Made by a program: the position numbers and the translations under genes. From an uncultured Hyphomicrobiales bacterium (GTDB taxonomy: Bacteria > Pseudomonadota > Alphaproteobacteria > Rhizobiales > Beijerinckiaceae), in assembly GCA_903825465.1 (NCBI GenBank), contig CAIKAR010000089.1:1-64000 (forward strand): a stretch of 64,000 nt of DNA, given 5' to 3'. Each line of letters starts with the position of its first letter. The first letter of the stretch is position 1. Shown piece after piece: positions 36,701-45,221 of this stretch. A model generated the notes under the pieces. That model was not told where the DNA came from and made no database searches. It worked only from the letters and a program-made list of their open reading frames with translations.

Positions 36701-37158
36701 TCGTGCAGGGACACTTCAAGGAGTTGTTCACGGCGCTGTTCAACGGCGGCACGGCGGAACTGCAATTGGTCGAATCCGACGATCCCCTCGAAGCCGGCCT
36801 TGAAATCGTCGCGCGTCCGCCAGGCAAGAAGCCGCAGACGATGACGCTCTTGTCGGGCGGCGAACAGGCGCTGACGGCGATGAGCCTGATTTTCGCGGTG
36901 TTCCTGACCAATCCCTCGCCGATCTGCGTGCTCGACGAGGTCGACGCGCCGCTCGACGACCACAACGTCGAGCGCTTCTGCGATCTTCTCGAGGAAATGC
37001 GCAAGAAGACCGACACGCGCTTCGTGACGATCACCCACAACCCCATCACCATGGCCCGCATGGACCGGCTGTTCGGCGTGACGATGGCCGAGCGGGGCGT
37101 GAGCCAGCTGGTGTCGGTCGATCTCGCGGAAGCGGAGTTGCTGGTGGCGGCGGAGTAG
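33703..37158 (+). CDS. smc: Chromosome segregation SMC protein
   Basis: This 1151-residue ATPase is the core of the SMC-ScpAB condensin complex. The N-terminal head begins KFDRLRIVGFKSFCEATEF with Walker A GPNGCGKSN. Two long coiled coils (about 170-490 and 650-1000, very Ala/Glu/Arg-rich) flank the hinge (about 500-640, VEKGYEAALGAALGDDL). The C-terminal head has the signature LLSGGEQALTAMSL and Walker B ICVLDEVDAPLDD. The antisense strand also carries a very long open frame, which is a composition artefact. About 260 bases separate it from the DsbA-like gene; no feature was recognised there. Confidence 0.97.
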   Translation: MKFDRLRIVGFKSFCEATEFKIEPGLTGVVGPNGCGKSNLVEAMRWVMGENSYKNMRASGMDDVIFSGSGNRPSRNMAEVGLVLDNSSRTAPAAFNDSEVLEVTRRIEREEGSTYRLNGKEVRARDVQLLFADAATGARSPAMVRQGQIGEIISAKPKDRRRILEDAAGVAGLHSRRHEAELRLKGAEENLLRLEDVLKQIAAQADGLRRQARQAGRYKNIAADIRRHEALVFHIGHTMVSTEVAAAERRLDAETLDVAERTRQQAEAARLQALAAHGLPGLRDVETRAGAALQRLVLARDQLDGEEKRARERASELERRIAQLMRDLARETSLIEDAAGVIEKLSSEAEELEAQGDSSSEAEFEAKAKLADAEGALADAEQKLAESQAALADMNARRGALERALQDEVHKHGRFAAEFEKIEAELAELEDSSGKEDLEAALEVLEDARAVTEEAEETLLAREEEHASARDAEAASRQPHADADRKAQRLETEARTLTKLLATAASDLWPPVVEEMSVEKGYEAALGAALGDDLDASANTSAPAHWADVGDFSGDAALPPGVQSLARLVKAPPALARRLAQIGVVTRADAPQLRGLLKPGQRLVTKEGDLWRWDGFCAAAEAPTPAARRLVEKNRLGDLTNEAASARAAADELKLEVERHQTVLRVAASAEAQAREAARAHKRALEQAREAAAALERKRGQVAARLSALAEGKARLAVSRDEAHTAKSTAEKALADLSPSAQLIAKVDRARASTAQCRGETAEARALVQGMAREDQARQQRRAAIGMELQSWEARAAKAKTQINEFEARIGEAKDELEELANAPGEFIIQRRELINQIDLAEAARKEAADARVLGETALAESDRAGRACVEAMSAAREQRARTEAQLEGLRARHESIVHAIATELECEPAALPALAGVKSGDELPELADVERKLDGLKQDRERLGAVNLRADDELVDIDKKHGELAAERDDLTEAIRKLRGAIGNLNKEGRERLMAAFTVVQGHFKELFTALFNGGTAELQLVESDDPLEAGLEIVARPPGKKPQTMTLLSGGEQALTAMSLIFAVFLTNPSPICVLDEVDAPLDDHNVERFCDLLEEMRKKTDTRFVTITHNPITMARMDRLFGVTMAERGVSQLVSVDLAEAELLVAAE

Positions 37159-37275
37159 GGCGCCGCCGAGCGGCCCTCGCCGCGCGATCACGGCTGACAC
37201 GCGGCCGCGCCAGTGCTAGGTTGCCTCCCAGCGGAGCCGACGCCAACGCGCGCCGCGACAGGGATGGAGACCGAC

Positions 37276-38079
37276 ATGAACCCCATGCGCATGAACATCG
37301 TCGCGGCCGCCGCCGCCTTCGCCTTCGCCGGCGTGTTTTCGGCCGCCGCGCGCGCGGAAATCAAGACGCAGACCTTCGACTACAAGGATGGCGACACCAC
37401 GCTTGAGGGCTTCATCGCCTACGACGACGCCAAGACGACGAAACAGCCGGGAATCGTGGTGTTTCCGCAGTGGACGGGGCCGTCCGACCACGAGCGCGGC
37501 GCGGCGGTGGATCTCGCCAAGCTGGGGTATGTGGCGATGGTCGCCGATCCCTACGGCAAAGGCATCCGGCCGCCGCAGCCCAAACTGTCCGGCATTGAGA
37601 TGGGCAAATACATGAGCAACAGGCCGCTGCTGCGCTCGCGCGTCAAGGCCGCCTACGACCGGCTGCTGCAGGACTCGCACGTCGATTCCACGCGCATGGC
37701 GACGATCGGCTATTGCTTCGGCGGCGCGGCGGTTCTCGAACTCGGCCGCATGGGCGCCAATCTCAAGGCGCTCGTGACGTTCCACGGAGCGCTGTCGAAC
37801 CCGACGCCCGAGGACGCGAAAAAAATCACCGGGCCCGTGCTGGTGCTGCACGGCGCGGACGATCCGGCGGTGCCGCCGCCGGAAGTCGACGCTTTCAAGG
37901 CCGAAATGAAGGCGGCGGCGAAAGACCTGCAATTCGTCGCCTACAGCGACACCAAGCATGGTTTCACCATGGTGTCGTCCGGCACCGACAAGTCGCAAGG
38001 CTCCTTCTACAATCCTGTGTCGGCGAAGCGCTCGTGGGCGGCGATGAAGGACTTCCTCGAGGAAACCATCGGCCACTGA
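37276..38079 (+). CDS. Exported dienelactone hydrolase family protein
   Basis: This 267-residue protein has a signal peptide ([20 protein letters not shown], cleavage near residue 26) followed by a complete dienelactone-hydrolase fold: nucleophile [12 protein letters not shown], Asp in [11 protein letters not shown], His in DTKHGFTM. The ATG at 37276 follows GGAG at a suitable distance; in-frame starts at 37264 and 37213 are alternatives. It differs from the cytoplasmic paralogue at 18079-18729 by its periplasmic location. The substrate is unknown. Confidence 0.87.
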   Translation: MNPMRMNIVAAAAAFAFAGVFSAAARAEIKTQTFDYKDGDTTLEGFIAYDDAKTTKQPGIVVFPQWTGPSDHERGAAVDLAKLGYVAMVADPYGKGIRPPQPKLSGIEMGKYMSNRPLLRSRVKAAYDRLLQDSHVDSTRMATIGYCFGGAAVLELGRMGANLKALVTFHGALSNPTPEDAKKITGPVLVLHGADDPAVPPPEVDAFKAEMKAAAKDLQFVAYSDTKHGFTMVSSGTDKSQGSFYNPVSAKRSWAAMKDFLEETIGH

Positions 38080-38185
38080 TCGAGACAAGCCCCGCGACGG
38101 CCGGTCCGCGCGGGGCTATTCCGGCTCGACGCAATGGCATTCCCCGCCGCCGCCCTGTAAGGTCTCCGCGCTTCCGGAGACCGAC

Positions 38186-38974
38186 ATGCCGCAGGACACG
38201 CAAACCGGCCCGACCTTTGATCGGGACGCTGGCGACACCACCGATTTTGGCTTCAGCGCCGTGCCGCTCGCCGAAAAGCAGGCGCGCGTCGACGATGTCT
38301 TCCACAAAGTGGCTTCCCGCTACGATGTGATGAACGACCTGATGTCGGCGGGCCTGCATCGGGCCTGGAAGGATGTGCTGGTCGGCATGGCGCGTCCGGC
38401 CGGCAGGCCCGGCTTCCGACATCTCGATGTCGCCGGCGGCACTGGCGACGTGGCGTTCCGGATTGTCGAGGCGTCGGGCGGCAAGGCCCATGTGACCGTG
38501 CTCGACATCAACGGCGACATGCTGGAGGTCGGCCGCCAGCGCGCGGAAAAGCGTGGCCTCGCCGGCCTCGATTTCGTCGAGGCCAACGCCGAAGCCTTGC
38601 CGTTTCCCGACAAGACCTTCGACGCCTACACGATCGCGTTCGGCATCCGCAACGTGCCGCGCGTCCAGGTCGCGTTGAACGAAGCCTATCGCGTTCTCAA
38701 GCGCGGCGGGCGCTTCCTGTGCCTTGAATTCTCGCAAGTCGATGTGCCGGGGCTCGACAAGTTTTACGAGGCCTATTCGTTCACGGCGATTCCGGCGATC
38801 GGCAAAGTCGTCGCCGGCGACGGCGCGCCCTACCGCTATCTTGTCGAATCCATCCGCAAATTCCCCTCGGCGGAGGATTTCCGCGACATGGTCGCGGCGG
38901 CGGGGTTCGGCCGCGCCTCTTTCACCCGCCTGACCGGCGGCGTGGTCGCCATACACTCGGGCTGGAAGCTCTAG
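38186..38974 (+). CDS. ubiE: Ubiquinone biosynthesis C-methyltransferase UbiE
   Basis: This 262-residue SAM methyltransferase performs the C-methylation in ubiquinone (and menaquinone, if made) synthesis. Typical UbiE features are [21 protein letters not shown], motif [27 protein letters not shown] and the signature [20 protein letters not shown]. The N-terminal 30 residues are a variable extension. The stop is 4 bases before the GTG of ubiB, so the two ubiquinone genes are co-expressed. Confidence 0.95.
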   Translation: MPQDTQTGPTFDRDAGDTTDFGFSAVPLAEKQARVDDVFHKVASRYDVMNDLMSAGLHRAWKDVLVGMARPAGRPGFRHLDVAGGTGDVAFRIVEASGGKAHVTVLDINGDMLEVGRQRAEKRGLAGLDFVEANAEALPFPDKTFDAYTIAFGIRNVPRVQVALNEAYRVLKRGGRFLCLEFSQVDVPGLDKFYEAYSFTAIPAIGKVVAGDGAPYRYLVESIRKFPSAEDFRDMVAAAGFGRASFTRLTGGVVAIHSGWKL

Positions 38975-38978
38975 TCCC

Positions 38979-40550
38979 GTGGCGATTGGCTCGGTTTTCC
39001 ACATCTTGCGGCTGGCCCGCGCCGGCTACGTGCTGGCGCGCGAAGGCGTGTTCGCCCAGATCGATCCCGCGCTCGCGCCGCCCGCCGCGCGTCCCCTGCT
39101 GGCGGTGGCCAAACTGATCGCCCGGGCGCCGGCGAGCGACGGTTCCAGCGGCCTCGTCGCCGCGTTCGCGAGGCTCGGCCCCTCCTACGTCAAACTCGGC
39201 CAGTTCCTCGCGACGCGTCCCGATGTCGTCGGTCCGCGCGCGGTCGGCGAGCTTGAAAAGCTCCAGGACAAGATGCCGGCGTTTCCCCGCGCCGTGGCCG
39301 TGTCGATTGTCGAGGCGGCGTTCGGAAAAAAACTCGACGAAATATTCGTGGAATTCGGCGAGCCGGTCGCCGCCGCCTCCATCGCGCAGGTTCACCGCGC
39401 CAAGGCGCGGACCGCCGAAGGAGTGGCTGATGTCGCGGTGAAGGTGTTGCGGCCCGGCGTCGAGCCGCGCTTCGCGCGCGACCTCTCGGACATGTATTTC
39501 GCCGCCCGCTTCGCCGAGCGCCACATCGCCGAGGCCCGCCGCCTGCGCGCCATCCAGGTCGTGGACACCCTGGCGCGCACGGTTCGGATGGAAATGGATT
39601 TCCGGCTGGAGGCGGCGGCCGCGTCCGAATTCGCCGAAAACTGCGCGGGCGACACGGAATTCCGCGTGCCAGGCGTCGATTGGGACCGCACCGCCAAGGA
39701 CGTGCTGACGCTCGAATGGATCGACGGCGTCCCGCTTTCCGATGTCGATGGTTTGAAGAAGGCCGGCGCCGACCTCGCGGACCTCGGGCGCGTCGTCATC
39801 CAGTCGTTTTTGCGCAACGCCATGCGCGACGGTTTCTTTCACGCCGACATGCATCAGGGCAACTTGTTCCGCGACCGCGAGGGCCGCCTCGTGGCGGTCG
39901 ATTTCGGCATCATGGGCCGGCTTGGATTGAAGGAGCGGCGTTTCCTCGCCGAGATTCTCTACGGCTTCATCACCCGCGACTACCTGCGCGTGGCGGAGGT
40001 GCATTTCGAGGCTGGCTACGTGCCCGACACGCACCGGGTCGAGGATTTCGCCCAGGCGATCCGCGCCATCGGCGAGCCCATCCATTCCCACACCGCCGAC
40101 CAGATTTCGATGGCGAAATTGTTGACGCTGCTTTTCGAAATCACCGCGCTGTTCGACATGCGCACCCGCACCGAGCTTGTGCTGCTGCAAAAGACGATGG
40201 TCGTGGTCGAGGGCGTCGCGCGCGGCTTCGATCCCAAGCTCGACATCTGGGCGACCTCGGACCCGGTGGTGCGAAGCTGGATCGAGGAGAATCTCGGGCC
40301 CATCGGCAAGCTGTCGGACGCCGGCCGCGGCCTCGGCCTGCTGGCCAAGGCGACGGGTGGACTGCCCGACTTCCTCGCCCGGGTTAATTCGCTGGCGGTG
40401 AAGTTCGAACACGCGGCCGAACACGGCTTCCACCTCTCGGCGATATCGCTCGAAGGCATTGGCCGCGCCGAGGCCCGCCGCGCCCGCTGGACGGCCGCCG
40501 CGCTGTGGGTGATCGCGCTGACGCTGGTCGCGATCTGGTGGAGATCCTGA
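38979..40550 (+). CDS. ubiB: Ubiquinone biosynthesis ATPase/kinase-like protein UbiB
   Basis: This 523-residue membrane-associated protein of the ABC1/ADCK family is required for ubiquinone synthesis. The family KxGQ motif is in SYVKLGQFLATRPD, the Ala-rich nucleotide loop in VAAASIAQVHRAK, and the catalytic-core residues in FHADMHQGNLF and AVDFGIMGRLG. A membrane segment ends the protein (LWVIALTLVAIWW). The start is GTG at 38979, directly after ubiE. Confidence 0.95.
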   Translation: MAIGSVFHILRLARAGYVLAREGVFAQIDPALAPPAARPLLAVAKLIARAPASDGSSGLVAAFARLGPSYVKLGQFLATRPDVVGPRAVGELEKLQDKMPAFPRAVAVSIVEAAFGKKLDEIFVEFGEPVAAASIAQVHRAKARTAEGVADVAVKVLRPGVEPRFARDLSDMYFAARFAERHIAEARRLRAIQVVDTLARTVRMEMDFRLEAAAASEFAENCAGDTEFRVPGVDWDRTAKDVLTLEWIDGVPLSDVDGLKKAGADLADLGRVVIQSFLRNAMRDGFFHADMHQGNLFRDREGRLVAVDFGIMGRLGLKERRFLAEILYGFITRDYLRVAEVHFEAGYVPDTHRVEDFAQAIRAIGEPIHSHTADQISMAKLLTLLFEITALFDMRTRTELVLLQKTMVVVEGVARGFDPKLDIWATSDPVVRSWIEENLGPIGKLSDAGRGLGLLAKATGGLPDFLARVNSLAVKFEHAAEHGFHLSAISLEGIGRAEARRARWTAAALWVIALTLVAIWWRS

Positions 40551-40587
40551 TCGACGATCCGTTCGAACCGCGAAGAGTCCTCGCCAA

Positions 40588-41757
40588 ATGACGCCTCCCC
40601 TCGCCAACATCCGCGTGCTCGAACTCGCCCGCATCCTCGCCGGGCCGTGGTGCGGGCAGTTGCTCGCCGACCTCGGCGCCGATGTCGTCAAGGTCGAGCG
40701 CGCCGGCGCTGGCGACGACACCAGGCATTGGGGACCGCCCTTCGTCGAAGCCGCCGACGGCGGCAACCTGGGCGCCGCCTATTTCCACGGCTGCAACCGC
40801 GGCAAGCGCTGCGTCGAGGCGGATTTCGAGACGCCGGAAGGCCGCGCGCTGATCGAGCGCCTCGCCGCCCACGCGGATGTCGTGATCGAAAACTTCAAGG
40901 TCGGCGGCCTCGCCAAATACGGCCTCGACCACGCCTCGTTGAGGAAGATCAACCCCCGCTTGATCTATTGCTCCATCACCGGCTTTGGCCAGGATGGACC
41001 CTATGCCGCGCGCGCCGGCTACGATTTTCTCATTCAGGGCATGGGCGGCGCGATGAACGCCACCGGCCAGCCGGACGGGCCACCGACAAAATCCGGCGTC
41101 GCCATCGCCGACGTGTTCACGGGGCTTTACGCCGCGAACGCGGTGCAAGCCGCGCTTATCCGCCGCGCGTCGAGCGGCGAGGGCGCCTATATCGACTGCG
41201 CGCTGCTCGACTCGCAGGTGGCGGTGCTCGGCTATCAGGCGATGAATTATTTGGTGTCGGGAAAAGCCGGCGGCCGCGCGGGAAACGCGCATCCCAACAT
41301 CGTGCCCTACGATGTGTTTCCCGTCGCCGACGGCGACATTATCGTCGCCACGGGCAACGACGGGCAATACCGCAAATTATGCGATGTTCTGGGCGCGCCC
41401 GAATTGGCCGCTAGATATCCCGCCAACAAGGACCGTCTCGCCCATCGCGCCGAACTGACGCGTGAGCTTCACGCGCTGACGCGGACCTTTCCGCGCGAAA
41501 AACTGCTGCCGCTGCTCGATGCCGCCGGCGTGCCGGCCGGCCCGATCAACACCGTCGCCGATGTCTTCGCCGATCCGCAGGTCGCAGCCCGCGGCATGAA
41601 GCTCACGCTCGACAATCCGCTGGCGAAAGCGGGCGCCACGCCGGGCGTGCGCTCGGCCATCGTCATCGACGGCGTGCCCGCCGCGAGCGGCCGTCCGGCG
41701 CCGGGGCTGGGGCAGCACACCCAGGAAATTCTGCGCGATGTGAATTGGGGCGGCTGA
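40588..41757 (+). CDS. CaiB/BaiF family (class III) CoA transferase
   Basis: This 389-residue enzyme moves CoA between carboxylic acids. The start ANIRVLELARILAGPWCGQLLADLGADVVKVE (split here across the first two conserved helices) and the sequence GYDFLIQGMGGAMNATG are standard; the catalytic Asp is in GVAIADVFTGLYA. The length fits the family. It follows ubiB by 38 bases on the same strand. Specificity (formyl, succinyl, carnitine or other) is not readable from sequence. Confidence 0.9.
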   Translation: MTPPLANIRVLELARILAGPWCGQLLADLGADVVKVERAGAGDDTRHWGPPFVEAADGGNLGAAYFHGCNRGKRCVEADFETPEGRALIERLAAHADVVIENFKVGGLAKYGLDHASLRKINPRLIYCSITGFGQDGPYAARAGYDFLIQGMGGAMNATGQPDGPPTKSGVAIADVFTGLYAANAVQAALIRRASSGEGAYIDCALLDSQVAVLGYQAMNYLVSGKAGGRAGNAHPNIVPYDVFPVADGDIIVATGNDGQYRKLCDVLGAPELAARYPANKDRLAHRAELTRELHALTRTFPREKLLPLLDAAGVPAGPINTVADVFADPQVAARGMKLTLDNPLAKAGATPGVRSAIVIDGVPAASGRPAPGLGQHTQEILRDVNWGG

Positions 41758-41783
41758 GCGCCAATTATTTCGAGACGGGTGGA

Positions 41784-42686
41784 TTATTTCGCGGCGGGCG
41801 GGGCATCCACGGCCCCTGCCGGCGCCTTCGCCTCGATCGCCGCGGAGAGCCGCGTCAGGCGGCCGGGATCGTTGGGGCCGGCGAGGGCGAAACCCACGCC
41901 GCGCGAGATCCACACCGCGACCGCGCGGGTGCGGCGCTTGATGATCTGCGTCGGCGAAGCGGCGGGTTGCGATACCCGGCTGATCACGAGGCCGAAGCGC
42001 TCGCCATCGACGTCTTCGTAAACGATCAATCCCGCCGGGCCGAGGTCGCCGGGCGTCAGCCGCGCGCCAAGCATGCGCGGGCCCAGCTCGACGAGCGACG
42101 GCGGCGCGACTTCGAGCCCGATGCGCCGCGACAGGTAACGCGCCATCTCGGTTGGATTGGCGGCGGAAATCTCCACAGGCCGCGCCGGATCGCGCAAAAA
42201 CGTCCGGCTCGCGTCGACGGCGCGCGCCGCCAGCGCCTCCACCTGGCTCGGTTCCGCCGCCGCGCGAACGCCCGTCGGCTGCGATGTCGCCAGTCCGACA
42301 AGCGCCGCGCTGGCCACAACCCCGGTCCCGCCGGCGACAAACGCGGCCAGCAGCGCGAGAGCGGCGCGGAGACGCCGGCTTCGCCGCGCGCGGTCGAAGC
42401 GCTCGACCTGAATCGGCGCGTCGCGGTCGTCGATGGCGTTGAGCTTGCCGCGCGGCTCGCGCCGGCCGCCTTCGTCCGTCGGCCAGATCGCTTCGGGAAT
42501 GGCCTCCGCAGCGACGCGCGCGAAACGGCCGCGCAAAATATCGTTCTGCCGCCGCCACACATCGACGCGCGCCGCGGCGCCGGGCGCGGCGCGAAGCCAG
42601 CGCTCCACCGCGTCCTTGCGCGATGGCGGTGTTTCGCCGTCAAGCCAGGCGCTGAGTTCGATATCGCCAATGTCAGACGCGCTCAT
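41784..42686 (-). CDS. Membrane-bound anti-sigma factor
   Basis: This 300-residue protein is 9 bases downstream of an ECF sigma gene. Its N-terminus has a short anti-sigma domain (ELSAWLDGETPPSRKDAVERWL) like those that bind ECF sigma factors, then one membrane helix near residues 107-132 (ALALLAAFVAGGTGVVASAALVGL) and a periplasmic C-terminal domain of about 165 residues. The topology fits an anti-sigma that senses an envelope signal. No zinc His-x3-Cys-x2-Cys motif is seen. Confidence 0.82.
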   Translation of the reverse strand: MSASDIGDIELSAWLDGETPPSRKDAVERWLRAAPGAAARVDVWRRQNDILRGRFARVAAEAIPEAIWPTDEGGRREPRGKLNAIDDRDAPIQVERFDRARRSRRLRAALALLAAFVAGGTGVVASAALVGLATSQPTGVRAAAEPSQVEALAARAVDASRTFLRDPARPVEISAANPTEMARYLSRRIGLEVAPPSLVELGPRMLGARLTPGDLGPAGLIVYEDVDGERFGLVISRVSQPAASPTQIIKRRTRAVAVWISRGVGFALAGPNDPGRLTRLSAAIEAKAPAGAVDAPPAAK

Positions 42687-42695
42687 TCGCGCCTT

Positions 42696-43220
42696 TCACT
42701 CGACAAGCCGGAGATAGGGCGGGAGATTTTGCTTTTTGCGCGCGTCGGCGGGCTGCGCGGCGTCGAGCCGCTTGTCCAGGATCGAGCGCGCCCTGGCGAT
42801 CCGCGCGCCCACGGCGGCGCGCGACAGGCCAAGGGCGTCGCCCGCCTCGCCATAGGTGAACCCCTCCAGCACGACGAGCAGCAAGGCTTCGCGATGGTCG
42901 AGCGGCAGCGCGTCCAACGCGTCCGACACGCCGCGCCCGGCGGGCTTGCCGTCCGGAGACGCGGACTTTTCGCGCGGCGGCCGGCGGCGCGCCCGGGCGC
43001 GGTTGAGTGTCGTCAGCGTCGCGTAAAGCCAGATGCGCTGGCTCTGGATCCGCGCGCCATGGTCGGCGCGCATGGCGCGCGCGAGCGTCTCGCTCGTCAA
43101 TGCGTCGGCCTCCAGCCGGCTGTCGTCCACGTCGCGGGCGACAAGGGCGCGCGCGTAACGGCGAAGACCGGGCGTCAACCGCTCAAGCTCCGTGCGTTGG
43201 TCGCTGTGATCCTTGAACAC
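42696..43220 (-). CDS. ECF RNA polymerase sigma factor
   Basis: This 174-residue sigma70 protein has region 2 (LVARDVDDSRLEADALTSETLARAM, then RIQSQRIWLYATLTTL) and region 4 (LDALPLDHREALLLVVLEG, HTH in GEAGDALGLSRAAVGARIARA). The start is GTG at 43220 with GGAACC upstream. It is co-transcribed with the membrane anti-sigma factor. A perfect CtrA consensus box lies 28 bases upstream of the start, between it and fabI. The regulon is unknown. Confidence 0.88.
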   Translation of the reverse strand: MFKDHSDQRTELERLTPGLRRYARALVARDVDDSRLEADALTSETLARAMRADHGARIQSQRIWLYATLTTLNRARARRRPPREKSASPDGKPAGRGVSDALDALPLDHREALLLVVLEGFTYGEAGDALGLSRAAVGARIARARSILDKRLDAAQPADARKKQNLPPYLRLVE

Positions 43221-43247
43221 GTGGCGGGTTCCGAGTGTCGGGCGCGG

Positions 43248-43263
43248 TTAACCATACATTAAC
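43248..43263 (+). promoter_or_regulatory. Consensus CtrA-binding box between the ECF sigma gene and fabI
   Basis: TTAA-CCATACA-TTAAC is an exact match to the CtrA full-site consensus TTAA-N7-TTAAC. It lies 28 bases upstream of the sigma factor start and about 230 bases upstream of fabI. Such an AT-rich exact match is rare in DNA of this composition, and ctrA itself is encoded at 52935. Confidence 0.6.
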
Positions 43264-43493
43264 CCTCGATTCGCGCCTTGCCTACAAGTTTCCGCGGCCT
43301 TTCAGGGTTCCCCACCGTGAGCGCGCCGACCCTTCGCACCCGGGAAATAGTGGTCCCCCTCAAGGCGGCGGATTTTTTAGTCCGCTAGCGATCACTAGCC
43401 GGTGTTTGGCTTGCTTAATCACAGGCCCCGCTTTAAACGCGGCCATGGACGCCTCGCCGCGAGCGCGGCCCGACTGTGGATTTCAGGTCGATC

Positions 43494-44327
43494 ATGACGC
43501 AGGAAAGCGCCTCGCCCGCCCCCAAAACAGGCATCCTCGCCGGCAAACGGGGCTTGGTGATGGGCGTCGCCAACAACCGCTCGATCGCCTGGGGCATCGC
43601 CAAAGCCGCCCACGACGCCGGCGCGGAACTCGCCTTCACCTATCAGGGCGAGGCGCTGGAGCGCCGGGTGCGCCCGTTGGCGACCGAACTCGGCGCGCAG
43701 GTGGTCGGCCATTGCGACGTGACGGACGCCGCCTCCATCGACGCGGTTTTCGCCGAGGTTGGCAAGCTCTGGGGCTCGTTCGACTTTCTCGTCCATTGCA
43801 TCGCGTTTTCCGACAAGGACGAACTGACCGGCCGCTATGTCGACACGTCGGAAGCCAATTTCACCAAGTCGCTGATGATCTCCTGCTATTCGTTCACGGC
43901 CGTGGCGCAGCGCGCCGAAAAGCTGATGACGAACGGCGGCTCGCTGCTGACCCTGACCTATTACGGCGCCGAAAAGTGGATGCCCCACTACAACGTCATG
44001 GGCGTCGCCAAGGCGGCGCTGGAGGCGAGCGTGCGCTACATGGCCGCCGATCTCGGCGAGAAGAACATCCGCGTCAACGCGATTTCAGCCGGACCGATCA
44101 AGACGCTGGCCGCCTCCGGCATCGGCGATTTCCGCTACATCCTCAAATGGAATGAATACAATTCGCCGCTGCGCCGCACGGTGACCATCGAGGAAGTCGG
44201 CGAGAGCGCCGCCTTCCTGCTGTCGCCGATGTCGCGCGGCGTCACGGGCGAGATCCTGCACGTCGACGCGGGCTATCACGTGGTCGGGATGAAGAATCCC
44301 GCCGCGCCGGACATCAGCGTGGTGTGA
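43494..44327 (+). CDS. fabI: Enoyl-[acyl-carrier-protein] reductase (NADH)
   Basis: This 277-residue SDR-type reductase completes each cycle of type II fatty acid synthesis. The cofactor region GKRGLVMGVANNRSIAWGIA is diagnostic for FabI, the active-site Tyr/Lys pair is in PHYNVMGVAKAALEA (Y-x6-K), and the substrate-loop region AISAGPIKTLAASGIGDF is conserved. The ATG at 43494 has AGGT upstream; a GTG six codons earlier is a weaker alternative. About 270 bases, with a CtrA box, separate it from the divergent sigma factor. Confidence 0.94.
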   Translation: MTQESASPAPKTGILAGKRGLVMGVANNRSIAWGIAKAAHDAGAELAFTYQGEALERRVRPLATELGAQVVGHCDVTDAASIDAVFAEVGKLWGSFDFLVHCIAFSDKDELTGRYVDTSEANFTKSLMISCYSFTAVAQRAEKLMTNGGSLLTLTYYGAEKWMPHYNVMGVAKAALEASVRYMAADLGEKNIRVNAISAGPIKTLAASGIGDFRYILKWNEYNSPLRRTVTIEEVGESAAFLLSPMSRGVTGEILHVDAGYHVVGMKNPAAPDISVV

Positions 44328-44348
44328 GGCCAAGGGGCGGCGCGTCGC

Positions 44349-45179
44349 CTAGAAGTGGCGAACGCCGAGCGGCCTGCCGCCTTCTTTCGAGTCTTTCCAC
44401 CAGCCGCCGTCGGCGTGGTATTCGAATGAGGCGGAATGGCCTTTTTCGGCGGTCAAAATCAGCCGGCCGCGTTCGAAATTCCAGCCGACCGGACTGAAGA
44501 TCACGATGCCGTTGTCGCGGCAGGCGGGCGCGAGGCGCGCGTGGAAACCGCCGGGGCCGCGCGCCTTGTCGTCGAGCGTCAGCATGCAGCCGACATCGCG
44601 GCCGCCCTCGACGCCTTCGCGCAAGATCACATAGCGGCCGGCGAGGTCCGACAACTTGCCGGGATATTTTTCCATGGCGGCGGAGGTCGTGATTTCCGGA
44701 GGCTTCGGCGCGGCGACCTTGGCGGCGACCGCGACCGCGGGCTGCGACGCGATCTCCTTGGGCGCGTCAAAATGCTGGGGGCCGGTCGGCGCGATTTCGT
44801 ATATCTCGCCCGTCGGGCCGGTTGCGACGAGCTTGCCGTCGTCGTCGCGCGCGAATTTCAATTCAGCCTCGCCCGCTTTGCCGTCTAGCGCCAGTCCGTT
44901 GGCGTCGGCGGCATTCCATCCGCGCACCAGGCCCAACGCCGGCATGGCGTGGCGACAGCCGCTCGGAATGGCGACGACGTGGTCGATGGCGTTGGCGTTT
45001 TCCGCGCGCAGGACGAGGCCGCATTTCTTGGCCGTCCCCTGCAAGGCGATTTCCCACGGGCCAGCCGCGGCTGTCACCGCCGTGGGCTCCCGCGTCGCCG
45101 CGACCGCCGCCGACGCCGCGCCGATCGTCGCCAATCCAAACATGAAGCGCATCCGCGCCGCGCGCGCCACCAGCCGCAT
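44349..45179 (-). CDS. Exported protein with two AprI/Inh-type metalloprotease-inhibitor domains
   Basis: This 276-residue secreted protein has a signal peptide (MFGLATIGAASAAVAA) and two copies of an Inh-like barrel: residues about 40-115 (AGPWEIALQGTAKKCGLVL, then GCRHAMPALGLVRGW) and about 185-265 (LAGRYVILREGVEGGRDVGC, then LAPACRDNGIVIF). Each copy has the conserved Cys pair and the final SxE/FE strand. The copies are joined by an Ala/Pro/Lys linker. GGAGGG precedes the ATG at 45179. No serralysin-type protease gene is visible in the window, so the target is unknown. Confidence 0.75.
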   Translation of the reverse strand: MRLVARAARMRFMFGLATIGAASAAVAATREPTAVTAAAGPWEIALQGTAKKCGLVLRAENANAIDHVVAIPSGCRHAMPALGLVRGWNAADANGLALDGKAGEAELKFARDDDGKLVATGPTGEIYEIAPTGPQHFDAPKEIASQPAVAVAAKVAAPKPPEITTSAAMEKYPGKLSDLAGRYVILREGVEGGRDVGCMLTLDDKARGPGGFHARLAPACRDNGIVIFSPVGWNFERGRLILTAEKGHSASFEYHADGGWWKDSKEGGRPLGVRHF

Positions 45180-45221
45180 TCGAACCCTCCGCTGTGTTGC
45201 GCGATAACTAAATCAACGCGC

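Noticed and set aside
33511..37200. A 1229-codon open frame antisense to smc
   Set aside because: It mirrors smc codon usage on a GC-rich template, has no family motifs and low-complexity Arg/Gly/Ala content; smc has all its ATPase and hinge motifs.
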